Origin: an uncultured SAR86 cluster bacterium
GTDB lineage: Bacteria > Pseudomonadota > Gammaproteobacteria > Magnimaribacterales > AG-339-G14
DNA length: 64,000 nt
Direction of reading: 5' to 3'
NCBI GenBank assembly: GCA_902563105.1
Contig: CACEVU010000006.1
Coordinates: forward strand, 1 to 64,000
Under the pieces are notes generated by a model that saw nothing but the letters and a program-made list of their open reading frames with translations, was not told where the DNA came from and did not search any database. Position 1 is the first letter of the stretch; each line of letters begins with the position of its first letter. Made by a program: the position numbers and the translations under genes. Positions 15,887 to 22,971 of the stretch are shown here, piece after piece.

Positions 15887-17113
15887 TTAATCTTTAAATT
15901 CAGGATATGCTTCCACTCCAATTTCAGAAGCATCTAGTCCAGTGGTTTCTTCCTCTTCAGAAGGTCTCAAACCTACTATTGCATTTAGAACAAGTAATGT
16001 TCCCGCACTAGTGATGAAAGCCCATAGGAAGATGGAGATCGCACCAACTGCTTGAGTTCCAAAAGCACCCGCACCAGATAATGGTGTGGCCATGATTCCC
16101 CAGATACCGACAGTACCGTGAGCTGAAATAGCTCCAACTGGGTCATCTATCTTAAGAACTGTGTCAAGGAAAACAACGGAGAAGTAAACAATTATTCCAC
16201 CGATGAAACCGATGATTGTAGCTAATCCACCTGAAGGTGTATCAGGAGCAGCGGTAATTGCAACTAAACCTGCAATTGCTCCGTTAATAGCCATTGTTAC
16301 GTCAGCTTTTCCAGTTAAGACTTTAGCAATCAATAAGGCACCAATTACACCACCTGCTGCAGAGGCGTTAGTGTTTAAGAACACTTGCGCAACAGCATTG
16401 GCATTAGCAGCGTCATTTACAGCTAGTTGGGATCCACCGTTGAAACCAAACCAACCCAACCAAAGGATTAATGCACCTAAAGCTGCAATTGGAATGTTCG
16501 AACCTCTCATGACTCTGACTGACCCATCAGAAGAGTATTTTCCAGATCGAGGACCTAAAATAATTACTGCTGCTAGAGCTGCAGCTGCACCACATAAGTG
16601 GACAACTCCAGAACCTGCAAAATCAGTGTAGCCGATAGCATCTAACCATCCACCACCCCATTTCCAATAACCTTGGACTGGGTAAATAAATCCTGTTAGC
16701 ACGATTGCAAATAAGAAAAATGGAATTAATTTCATTCTCTCAGCAACTGAACCAGAAATAATTGACATTGCTGTTGCAACGAAAACTACCTGGAAGAAAA
16801 AGTCAGCAGCATCTGAGTAACCTAAGTCACTGTTGAAAGTTAATCCATCCAATGTAATTCCCCATGTGCTTCCTAGCATTGGGAAATATGCGTTATAAAC
16901 GCTGTCACCTGGATACATCAAAAAGAAGCCACATACTAAGTACATGACACACGCAATTGAATAAAGACCTAAGTTTTTAGTAACAATTTCTGATACGTTC
17001 TTAGATCTTACTAAACCAGCTTCTAGCATAGTAAACCCTGCAGCCATCCACATTACAAAAGCTCCAGAGATCAATAAATAAAAAGTATTTAAGGCATACT
17101 CTAATTCACTCAT
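15887..17113 (-). CDS. amtB: Ammonium transporter
   Basis: 408-aa Amt-family channel with 11 transmembrane helices. The twin conduction-pore histidines lie in AGSGVVHLCGAAAAL (about residue 168) and AISAHGTVGIWG (about 320); the aromatic gate region MAAGFTMLEAGLVRSKN is near the N-terminus. There is no long cleavable signal peptide, although N-terminal helix 1 is strongly hydrophobic. The start overlaps the glnK stop by 8 bp, the usual glnK-amtB coupling in which GlnK plugs the pore when nitrogen is plentiful. The C-terminal tail (EEEETTGLDASEIGVEAYPEF) is acidic. Confidence 0.96.
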   Translation of the reverse strand: MSELEYALNTFYLLISGAFVMWMAAGFTMLEAGLVRSKNVSEIVTKNLGLYSIACVMYLVCGFFLMYPGDSVYNAYFPMLGSTWGITLDGLTFNSDLGYSDAADFFFQVVFVATAMSIISGSVAERMKLIPFFLFAIVLTGFIYPVQGYWKWGGGWLDAIGYTDFAGSGVVHLCGAAAALAAVIILGPRSGKYSSDGSVRVMRGSNIPIAALGALILWLGWFGFNGGSQLAVNDAANANAVAQVFLNTNASAAGGVIGALLIAKVLTGKADVTMAINGAIAGLVAITAAPDTPSGGLATIIGFIGGIIVYFSVVFLDTVLKIDDPVGAISAHGTVGIWGIMATPLSGAGAFGTQAVGAISIFLWAFITSAGTLLVLNAIVGLRPSEEEETTGLDASEIGVEAYPEFKD

Positions 17114-17462
17114 AGTTATTCTCCTTTATTGCGTCCTCACCAGTTTCTCCTGTCCTGATTCGAACGACTTCATTAAGTTCTGTTACAAAAATCTTGCCAT
17201 CACCTATCTCACCGGTATTTGCGACTTCTCGCACGGCTCGAATGATGTTTTCGACATCATCGTCTTTACAAGCTACTTTGAACAACGTTTTAGGTTTTGT
17301 ATCCACTTCATAACTAGCTCCACGATAGGTCTCAGAATGTCCTTTCTGGGTTCCAAATCCTTGAGCTGAAATAATAGTAGCTCCACCGGTACCAATAGTA
17401 GATAAAGCACGTTTCACTCCATCGGAGCGAGACGGTTTAACAACTATTGTTAACAGTTTCAT
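17106..17462 (-). CDS. glnK: P-II nitrogen regulatory protein
   Basis: 118-aa PII trimer subunit sensing 2-oxoglutarate and ATP/ADP; its T-loop blocks AmtB. Numbering matches E. coli GlnB exactly: T-loop GFGTQKGHSETYRGASY with the uridylylation tyrosine Y51 kept, and C-terminal VVRIRTGE nucleotide-contact arginines. It is unusual in having Thr at position 38, where most PII proteins have an Arg that contacts ATP (GRQKG), and in a 6-residue C-terminal extension. AGGTGA precedes the ATG. Coupled to amtB downstream. A tRNA-Glu lies upstream on the same strand. It is about 2 kb from the glutamine riboswitch. Confidence 0.93.
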   Translation of the reverse strand: MKLLTIVVKPSRSDGVKRALSTIGTGGATIISAQGFGTQKGHSETYRGASYEVDTKPKTLFKVACKDDDVENIIRAVREVANTGEIGDGKIFVTELNEVVRIRTGETGEDAIKENNYE

Positions 17463-17494
17463 ATCTTCACCTAAATAAAAGATTAATTAGATAA

Positions 17495-17500
17495 ATTATA
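17495..17500 (-). promoter_or_regulatory. Likely -10 box of glnK-amtB
   Basis: A perfect TATAAT on the minus strand, 32 nt upstream of the glnK ATG, without a convincing -35 (A-rich), which suggests dependence on an activator. The adjacent 130 bp up to tRNA-Glu contain a TGGTGCA half-site resembling NtrC sites. I found no correctly spaced sigma-54 -24/-12 pair. Confidence 0.45.
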
Positions 17501-17631
17501 GAGCGCTGAGAAAATATTTTTTTGTTGCTAAGAGGACCAAAAAAGGCTTTTTTGCACCAAAAAAAAGCAAAAGTAGGATTTATTAAGCACTAAATTGGGA
17601 CAATATAAATCCAAGAAAAAAGGGAGTTTTC

Positions 17632-17706
17632 TGGCGTCCCCTAGGGGGATCGAACCCCTGTTGCCGAGATGAAAACCCGGTGTCCTAACCGCTAGACGAA
17701 GGGGAC
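17632..17706 (-). tRNA. tRNA-Glu (TTC)
   Basis: Minus-strand cloverleaf: acceptor GUCCCCU...AGGGGAC, D-arm UCUAGCGGUUAGGA, anticodon arm CCGGG-UUUUCAU-CUCGG with anticodon UUC, T-arm CAGGGGUUCGAUCCCCCU, and an encoded CCA (17632-17634). 75 nt. Confidence 0.96.
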
Positions 17707-17730
17707 TCAGAAGATGTGGATTTTAACAGA

Positions 17731-18474
17731 CTAATTTTTTTTGTTAAGTACTTGTTCAATTTTTGACAAAAAACCTCTAAGGATACCCATTTCTAACTTA
17801 TCCGGTTTCAAACGCTTTACTAGTCTACGAATTCTCGTTTTAACTTGTTTTGGATTTTCTTGATCATAAAAGTCTATTTTCTTCATGACTTCATCAAAAT
17901 GTTCTATTAAATATTCATTATCTTGAAAAGTTAAAGAACTTTGCTCCTCATTCAAATTTTGATCTTGATTATCAATTTCCATTTTTAAAACGTAAGAAAT
18001 TATCTGCACAGAATGAGATAAGTTTATTGAAGAAAAACCTTCATCAGTTGGAATTTTTATATGATAGTCACACATTTGGAGTTCTTCATTGCTTAGGCCG
18101 CTTATTTCTCTACCAAAAACAAAACAGATTTTCGAGTTTATATTTTTTAGATCATTGTCTAATGAATCTTTGAGTTCCGAAGAAGTTTTTGTTGGCCAAG
18201 GAATTGTTCTCGTTCGGGCGCTTGTTCCAAATATCAATGTTGAATCTTTTAGAGCGGAAGCTAAGTCATTAAAAATTTTTGCATTTTCTAAAATATCCTT
18301 TGCCCCTTTAGCCCTATAATATGCCTCGTCATCTGGAAAGCCTCTGGGTTTTACTAGGCTAAGATTTTTAAAACCCATATTTTTTATTGCTCTTGCAGAT
18401 GCCCCAATGTTTCCAGGATGAGATGGTTCAACAAGAATAAATTCGAATTTATTTTTTATTTCAGTGGCAATCAC
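17731..18474 (-). CDS. trmJ: tRNA (cytidine/uridine-2'-O-)-methyltransferase TrmJ
   Basis: 247-aa SPOUT methyltransferase modifying the 2'-OH of nucleotide 32 in tRNA anticodon loops. The N-terminal FILVEPSHPGNIGASARAIKNMG and the knot motifs CFVFGREISGLSNEEL and PTDEGFSSINLSHSVQI are classic for the family. The C-terminal basic helix region (KTRIRRLVKRLKPD) matches TrmJ rather than TrmL. It is divergent from suhB, the conserved gammaproteobacterial arrangement. Confidence 0.9.
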   Translation of the reverse strand: MIATEIKNKFEFILVEPSHPGNIGASARAIKNMGFKNLSLVKPRGFPDDEAYYRAKGAKDILENAKIFNDLASALKDSTLIFGTSARTRTIPWPTKTSSELKDSLDNDLKNINSKICFVFGREISGLSNEELQMCDYHIKIPTDEGFSSINLSHSVQIISYVLKMEIDNQDQNLNEEQSSLTFQDNEYLIEHFDEVMKKIDFYDQENPKQVKTRIRRLVKRLKPDKLEMGILRGFLSKIEQVLNKKN

Positions 18475-18510
18475 CTTTATAGTTTACAATTCTTTTTTTA
18501 AAAAAATACG

Positions 18511-19302
18511 ATGGAGCCAAAAGTAACTATTGCACTCAACGCGGCAAGACTTGCTGCTAAGGAAATACACAAATTTTCGCGTCGCAAAGATAAAATCAAT
18601 GTATTTGAAAAAGGCCCAACTGATTTTGTTACTCAAGTTGATAGTATTGCTGAAAGTATCATCATAGAAACGATCAAAACTTCTTTTCCAGATCACTCCT
18701 TTGAAGGAGAAGAATCTGGATTTCAGGGTAATAAAAATGCTGATTATCACTGGGTTATAGACCCCTTAGATGGAACTACTAATTTTATTCATGGTTTTCC
18801 TTTTTTTTCTATCTCGATTGCATGTTTTTTTAAAGGATCAATTGAACATGGAGTGATCTATGATCTTTCAAGAGATGACGAGTACTATGCTTCTAAAGGG
18901 CAAGGTTCTTACTTAAATAAAACCCGACTAAGAGTTTCTGAAATCAAAGGTTTAAAAAATTCTTTAATTTGCAATTCTTTTCACGGAGGTCAGCACTTGG
19001 AGCCAAAATTCGATCAACTTACTTTAATAAGAAACCTTTATGGAAATTCTCTAACGCTGAGAAGAACTGGCTCAACTGCATTAGACCTGGCATTTGTGGC
19101 TTCAGGAAAGTTAGATGCATTTTTAGGTTACGGAATGAAGATTTGGGATTTTGCTGCAGGCGCCCTATTGGTTATGGAATCCGGTGGCTTCGTAAACGAC
19201 TTCAATGGGGAAGAAGATATATTTTCAAGTCACCATCTTGTAGCTGGAAACAAATCCTGCGTAGATGAAATTGATAAAGAAATAAAAAAATCTTTACTCT
19301 AA
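18511..19302 (+). CDS. suhB: Inositol-1-monophosphatase family protein SuhB
   Basis: 263-aa magnesium-dependent phosphatase; in E. coli SuhB also takes part in rRNA transcription antitermination. Metal-site motifs are FEGEESG (about 68-74), WVIDPLDGTTNFIHGFP (about 86-102) and the C-terminal KIWDFAAGALLVMESGG (about 210). Length and order fit SuhB. It is divergent from trmJ. No Shine-Dalgarno is visible, and a TACAAT (18485-18490) sits 20 bp before the ATG, giving a very short leader. The riboswitch starts 44 bp after its stop. Confidence 0.9.
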   Translation: MEPKVTIALNAARLAAKEIHKFSRRKDKINVFEKGPTDFVTQVDSIAESIIIETIKTSFPDHSFEGEESGFQGNKNADYHWVIDPLDGTTNFIHGFPFFSISIACFFKGSIEHGVIYDLSRDDEYYASKGQGSYLNKTRLRVSEIKGLKNSLICNSFHGGQHLEPKFDQLTLIRNLYGNSLTLRRTGSTALDLAFVASGKLDAFLGYGMKIWDFAAGALLVMESGGFVNDFNGEEDIFSSHHLVAGNKSCVDEIDKEIKKSLL

Positions 19303-19345
19303 GTATTTACAAAAGTTCTATTTTTTTGATAAAATGCACATTAAT

Positions 19346-19480
19346 CGTTCATTCAATGCTCTTTTTTAGTGCATTGAACGGAAGTAGGAAGATAGGAAAA
19401 CCTCTTTATATACGATGTGTATAAAGGCAAGCTAGTACCTTTTTTGGGAACGAGACCGAATATCTACCGAAGGAACGCGT
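19346..19480 (+). promoter_or_regulatory. Glutamine riboswitch (glnA / Downstream-peptide class)
   Basis: The conserved aptamer core is present in order. P1 is CGUUC (19346-19350) pairing with GAACG (19473-19477). P2 is UUCAAUGC (19352-19359) with GCAUUGAA (19371-19378). It is followed at once by the conserved CGGAAGUAGG (19379-19388), and the 3' core ACCGAAGGAACGCG closes P1. AGAUA (19390-19394) pairs with UAUCU (19461-19465) to form P3, which carries a long insert with its own hairpin. This matches my memory of the glnA/Downstream-peptide consensus (Ames and Breaker). A -10-like GATAAA lies just upstream. The expression platform between 19480 and the RBS (GGAGG, 19531-19535) is not resolved; a small UGCC-GGGA-GGCA hairpin lies in it. 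Confidence 0.85.
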
Positions 19481-19539
19481 TACGAGGGTGTATGCCGGGA
19501 GGCACATGAAACATAATCGAAACGAAAACTGGAGGCGAT

Positions 19540-19704
19540 ATGTCTACTTACAGAGGTATCAAAGTCACTGAAAACAACCTTCACGTTGAGAACAGAAAAT
19601 CTCAACCAGGAGTTTACAGAGGCGTAAAACATGATGCTATCGAATCAGATAAGTCAGATAAAGCACAAGACGGTATATACCGTGGTGTGAAGCATTCTGC
19701 TTAA
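19540..19704 (+). CDS. 54-aa peptide with three YRG(V/I)K repeats under glutamine riboswitch control
   Basis: Too short for the ORF track. ATG with GGAGG 4 nt upstream; 54 codons to TAA. The peptide has three copies of a tyrosine-arginine-glycine motif: TYRGIKV at residues 3-9, GVYRGVKHDA around 24-33 and GIYRGVKHSA at the C-terminus, separated by polar charged linkers. It has no membrane segment or cysteine. YRG-type motifs are a hallmark of DUF4278 proteins, and I recall that the cyanobacterial PII-binding peptide PirA is of this type; the resemblance is by motif only. It is monocistronic: a glutamine aptamer precedes it and a strong terminator follows. I infer a small regulator of nitrogen metabolism, perhaps acting on PII. 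No function is proven. Confidence 0.82.
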   Translation: MSTYRGIKVTENNLHVENRKSQPGVYRGVKHDAIESDKSDKAQDGIYRGVKHSA

Positions 19705-19725
19705 CTACTAGATAGTTGAAAATTA

Positions 19726-19752
19726 GGGAGATCTTCGGATCTCCCTTTTTTA
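19726..19752 (+). terminator. Rho-independent terminator after the YRG peptide gene
   Basis: GGGAGATC-TTCG-GATCTCCC, a perfect 8-bp stem with a UUCG tetraloop, followed by TTTTTT. It starts 21 nt after the stop codon, so the riboswitch and peptide form a single-gene unit. The T-run meets the convergent secF stop codon. Confidence 0.93.
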
Positions 19753-20649
19753 TGGCATACCATCTTCAAACTGTTCGCTTTTCTTGATTGCTAAATCTTC
19801 AAAATTTAAATTCATTAAGATTAAATTATTACAGAGTACATAAATTGATGAATATGTTCCGACGATGACACCACAAATCAATGCAATAGCAAAATTCTGA
19901 ATAAAGTCTCCGCCCAAAATTAATAAAGCAAATAAAACCAATAAGGTAGTTAACGAGGTAATTAGAGTTCTGCCTAACATTTGATTCAATGATCTGTTGA
20001 TGACATCAATATTGTCTGACTTTCTTTTTTTTCTATAATTTTCTCTAATCCTGTCAGAGACGACAATCGTGTCATTTAAAGAATAGCCAATCACAGCTAA
20101 AAGAGCGGCCAATACCGTTAAGTTAAAGCCGATATAAAAAACTGAAAAAATTCCTAAGACAATTACAACATCATGAACCAGAGCTAATAAAGCTCCTATC
20201 GCAAACTTAAATTGAAATCGAAACATGATATAAGCCATCATTACTAGAAGAGCTGCGAGAAGTCCTAATCCACCTTGATCTCTCAATTCCTCTCCAATTT
20301 GAGGGCCAATAAAATCTTTACGTCTTAAATCAAATTTAAAGGATTCATTCAAAGAAGAGACAATTTCATCAGAGAGATTATTTTCTGAGCCTCCAGGAAT
20401 TTTAATAAGCACATCTTGTTCGGAACCAAAATATGATACCTGGAAATCATCGTCTAATTTTAATCCTAATACATCCCTAATCTGTTCTAGATCTGTTGGC
20501 TTTGATAATTGAATTTCAATTAAAGTACCTCCAGTGAAATCTAGACCTAAATCCAATCCTCTAAAACTAAGCGATCCCAATGAAATCAAAATCATAATGA
20601 TGGATAACGTAGAAGCTATCTTTCTTGGCTTCATAAAATTTATCTGCAT
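19750..20649 (-). CDS. secF: Protein translocase subunit SecF
   Basis: 299-aa inner-membrane protein that works with SecD to drive late steps of protein export using the proton gradient. The SecF hallmarks are LGLDFTGGTLIEIQL after helix 1 (about 32-46) and the multi-helix region around YSLNDTIVVSDRIREN (about 190). Six transmembrane segments are visible. The ATG is 1 bp past the secD stop region, so the two are co-transcribed. Length is typical. Confidence 0.95.
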   Translation of the reverse strand: MQINFMKPRKIASTLSIIMILISLGSLSFRGLDLGLDFTGGTLIEIQLSKPTDLEQIRDVLGLKLDDDFQVSYFGSEQDVLIKIPGGSENNLSDEIVSSLNESFKFDLRRKDFIGPQIGEELRDQGGLGLLAALLVMMAYIMFRFQFKFAIGALLALVHDVVIVLGIFSVFYIGFNLTVLAALLAVIGYSLNDTIVVSDRIRENYRKKRKSDNIDVINRSLNQMLGRTLITSLTTLLVLFALLILGGDFIQNFAIALICGVIVGTYSSIYVLCNNLILMNLNFEDLAIKKSEQFEDGMP

Positions 20650-20650
20650 G

Positions 20651-22468
20651 TTAAATCCATAAAGTTTCGATATTTTTTCGATTCCTATAAATAAGCCAAA
20701 CCAAAAATCTTGTGACTAGAATAGCGGTAAACATAGAGGTTAAAATTCCAACCGATAGAGTGATAGCAAATCCTTGTACCGGTCCAGTTCCTATTGTGTA
20801 AAGAATTAGAGCAACAATCAGGGTTGTTAAATTCGCATCTACAATTGTGATATAAGCTCTATCATAGCCTGCATTGATTGCATCAATGGGTTTCAGCCTA
20901 TTCTTCAATTCTTCTTTGATTCTCGAAAATATTAAGACATTTGCGTCAACAGCCATTCCAATTGTTAAAACAATTCCGGCTATACCCGGTAAGGTCAATG
21001 TTGCCGATAACACAGACATCACAGCGCTTATGAGAATAATGTTCAAGGCCACAGCAACATTGGCAATTAGTCCAAAAACTTTGTAATAAAAAATCATAAA
21101 AATCAGTACCAAAGTTAACCCGAGAAGAAGAGATTGAACTCCAACTCTAATATTGTCTGCTCCTAATGAAGGACCAACTGTACCCTCTTCCACAAAGTTC
21201 ATGGGAGCTGCTAAGGCTCCTGCTCTCAATAACAACGCCAATTCTGAGGCTTCATTTGGACTATCCAGTCCAGTTATCCTGAATTGATTGGCAAGGGCTG
21301 ACTGAATTGTTGCCAAACTTATAATTCGCTTGTCAAAATAACTTTCTATTTCTTCGTTAGCTGTAGTTTTGATTTTACGTTCTACAAAAATTACTGCCAT
21401 TCTGTTGCCAACATTATTTCTCGTCGAGCGATGCATTTTTGTTCCGCCTTCGCCATCCAAAGAAATATTTACTTGAGGAAATCCATTCTCATCATAGCCA
21501 ACACTAGCGTCAGCGACCTTATCACCAGTAATAATGACTTGTTTCATCAGTTTCACACGTTGATTGGAAAAGTCGAATTGGTCGGTTCTGGACATTAAAG
21601 TATTCGATTCAGCCTCTAAGCGAAATTCTAAATTAGCCGTTTTCCCGATAATTTTTTTGGCTTCTGCAGTATCTTGTACGCCTGGTAATTGGACAGATAT
21701 CCTGTTTTTTCCTTGGCGTACTACTACGGGTTCGGATATTCCAAGCTCATTTACTCTATTTCGAAGAGTGACTAAATTTTGCGATACGGCGTAGTCAACC
21801 AATTCATCGAGTCCTTGATCTGAATATTCAACAAGAAATTGATTTTTTCCTATTTCTTTATAATTCAGGACGGTATTGTTTTTAAAATAATCTTTAATTT
21901 CACTGGAGGCATCTGTTCTAGTTGAAAACAAAATTTTGTTATCAGAGATTTCTGATTTGCTCATACTAATTCGTTCTTCTCTTAAATTCCTCTTTAAATC
22001 AGCTAAGTAAGACTCTAAGCGAGTTGAAATGAGTAATTGAGAGTCTACTTCCATAAGAAAATGAACGCCCCCTCTAAGATCCAGACCCAGTTTCATTGGG
22101 GCAGCTTGCAGTTGAGAAAGCCACTTCGGAGTATTGGGCGCAAGATTCAAAGCAACAACAAAATCACGCTCTAATTTTTCTTCTAAGTACTCTTTTAGTT
22201 TTATTTGATCTTGATAGTTTTCAGTTTTTATCAGTATCGATTCGTATCCGATGGCATCAGAAGAAATATTCGAAGAGCATTTAATGGAAGTATCTTGGAC
22301 AAGCGAATCCACTCGTCTGGCAATATTTTGAGATATTTGCCCCGAAGAACTATCTATAGTTATTTGAATTGCAGGACTTGGAGGATAAAAATTAGGCAGT
22401 GCGTATATGATGCCAATGGAAATGACAGACAGAATGATAATAATTTTCCAGAGTTGAAAACGCAGCAC
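20651..22468 (-). CDS. secD: Protein translocase subunit SecD
   Basis: 605-aa inner-membrane subunit with a large periplasmic domain between helix 1 and helix 2. Visible motifs are KLGLDLRGGVHFLMEVD (about 128), GISEPVVVRQGKNRISVQLPGVQD (about 245), and the membrane block GIVLTIGMAVDANVLIFSRIKEEL (about 500), which contains the conserved DANVLIF of the SecD/SecF proton pathway. Gene order yajC-secD-secF is the standard one. It follows yajC by 3 bp. Confidence 0.95.
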   Translation of the reverse strand: MLRFQLWKIIIILSVISIGIIYALPNFYPPSPAIQITIDSSSGQISQNIARRVDSLVQDTSIKCSSNISSDAIGYESILIKTENYQDQIKLKEYLEEKLERDFVVALNLAPNTPKWLSQLQAAPMKLGLDLRGGVHFLMEVDSQLLISTRLESYLADLKRNLREERISMSKSEISDNKILFSTRTDASSEIKDYFKNNTVLNYKEIGKNQFLVEYSDQGLDELVDYAVSQNLVTLRNRVNELGISEPVVVRQGKNRISVQLPGVQDTAEAKKIIGKTANLEFRLEAESNTLMSRTDQFDFSNQRVKLMKQVIITGDKVADASVGYDENGFPQVNISLDGEGGTKMHRSTRNNVGNRMAVIFVERKIKTTANEEIESYFDKRIISLATIQSALANQFRITGLDSPNEASELALLLRAGALAAPMNFVEEGTVGPSLGADNIRVGVQSLLLGLTLVLIFMIFYYKVFGLIANVAVALNIILISAVMSVLSATLTLPGIAGIVLTIGMAVDANVLIFSRIKEELKNRLKPIDAINAGYDRAYITIVDANLTTLIVALILYTIGTGPVQGFAITLSVGILTSMFTAILVTRFLVWLIYRNRKNIETLWI

Positions 22469-22471
22469 TAT

Positions 22472-22786
22472 CTATAAAGATTTAATCGTTCCTTTGGGAA
22501 GGACATTGCTTACAGACTCACGCTGAATAGTAAGAACAATATCATTGGCACGCACAGTTAAAAAATCATCACTCATTTTTGTAATTACACATGCAATACC
22601 TCCAGAAGCAATTATTTCATCGCCTACTGCAAGAGATTGAATCATTTCTTTTTGAGCCTTTAGACGTTTATTTTGAGGCCTTATTATTAAAAAATACATG
22701 ATAGCGACAAAACCAATCAACAGAATTAGCTGAGGCCCAAAAAAACTTGGGGTTTGTTGCGCCATTATTATTTCAGTTTCTTTCAT
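22472..22786 (-). CDS. yajC: Preprotein translocase accessory subunit YajC
   Basis: About 104 aa, a single-span inner-membrane protein that associates with SecDF. The hydrophobic helix QLILLIGFVAIMYFLIIRPQ is followed by the family signature RPQNKRLKAQKEM and VGDEIIASGGI. The track start at 22843 lies inside tRNA-Leu; the true start is the ATG at 22786, with AAGGAG 7 nt upstream. That ribosome binding site begins immediately after the tRNA CCA, so tRNA and yajC are probably on one transcript. First gene of yajC-secD-secF. Confidence 0.92.
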   Translation of the reverse strand: MKETEIIMAQQTPSFFGPQLILLIGFVAIMYFLIIRPQNKRLKAQKEMIQSLAVGDEIIASGGIACVITKMSDDFLTVRANDIVLTIQRESVSNVLPKGTIKSL

Positions 22787-22800
22787 ATTTATTTCTCCTT

Positions 22801-22886
22801 TGGTGCCGGAGGAGAGACTCGAACTCTCACGCCTTTTGGGCACTCGATTTTGAATCGAACGCGTCTACCAATTCCGCCACTCCGGC
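22801..22886 (-). tRNA. tRNA-Leu (CAA)
   Basis: Type-II tRNA with a long variable arm on the minus strand: acceptor GCCGGAG...CUCCGGC, D-arm GGCGGAAUUGGUAGACGC, anticodon loop UUCAAAA with anticodon CAA (leucine UUG codon), variable arm UGCCCAAAAGGCG, T-arm GAGAGUUCGAGUCUCUC and an encoded CCA (22801-22803). 86 nt. Confidence 0.95.
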
Positions 22887-22971
22887 TATATTACAAGGTA
22901 AAATTCAAAAAAAATAAGAATTGTTTTATTAAAATCGGAATATTAACACTATAAGGATAGAATAACTTCTA

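Noticed and set aside
17500-17600. Sigma-54 promoter for glnK-amtB
   Set aside because: GG...GC pairs on the minus strand are spaced by 8 or 9 bases instead of the required 10; only an NtrC-like half-site remains.
17615-17640. Rho-independent terminator right after tRNA-Glu
   Set aside because: The only GGGA/TCCC pairing before the T-run would use the tRNA acceptor stem itself, so it is not a convincing separate hairpin.
19506-19571. A 21-codon ORF (ATG after GGGAGG) overlapping the YRG peptide start in another frame
   Set aside because: The spacing from GGGAGG to ATG is only 3 nt, its peptide has no recognisable pattern, and the same bases are better explained as the riboswitch expression platform.
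22787-22843. N-terminal extension of YajC in the ORF track
   Set aside because: It is a translation through tRNA-Leu; the ATG with AAGGAG lies downstream.
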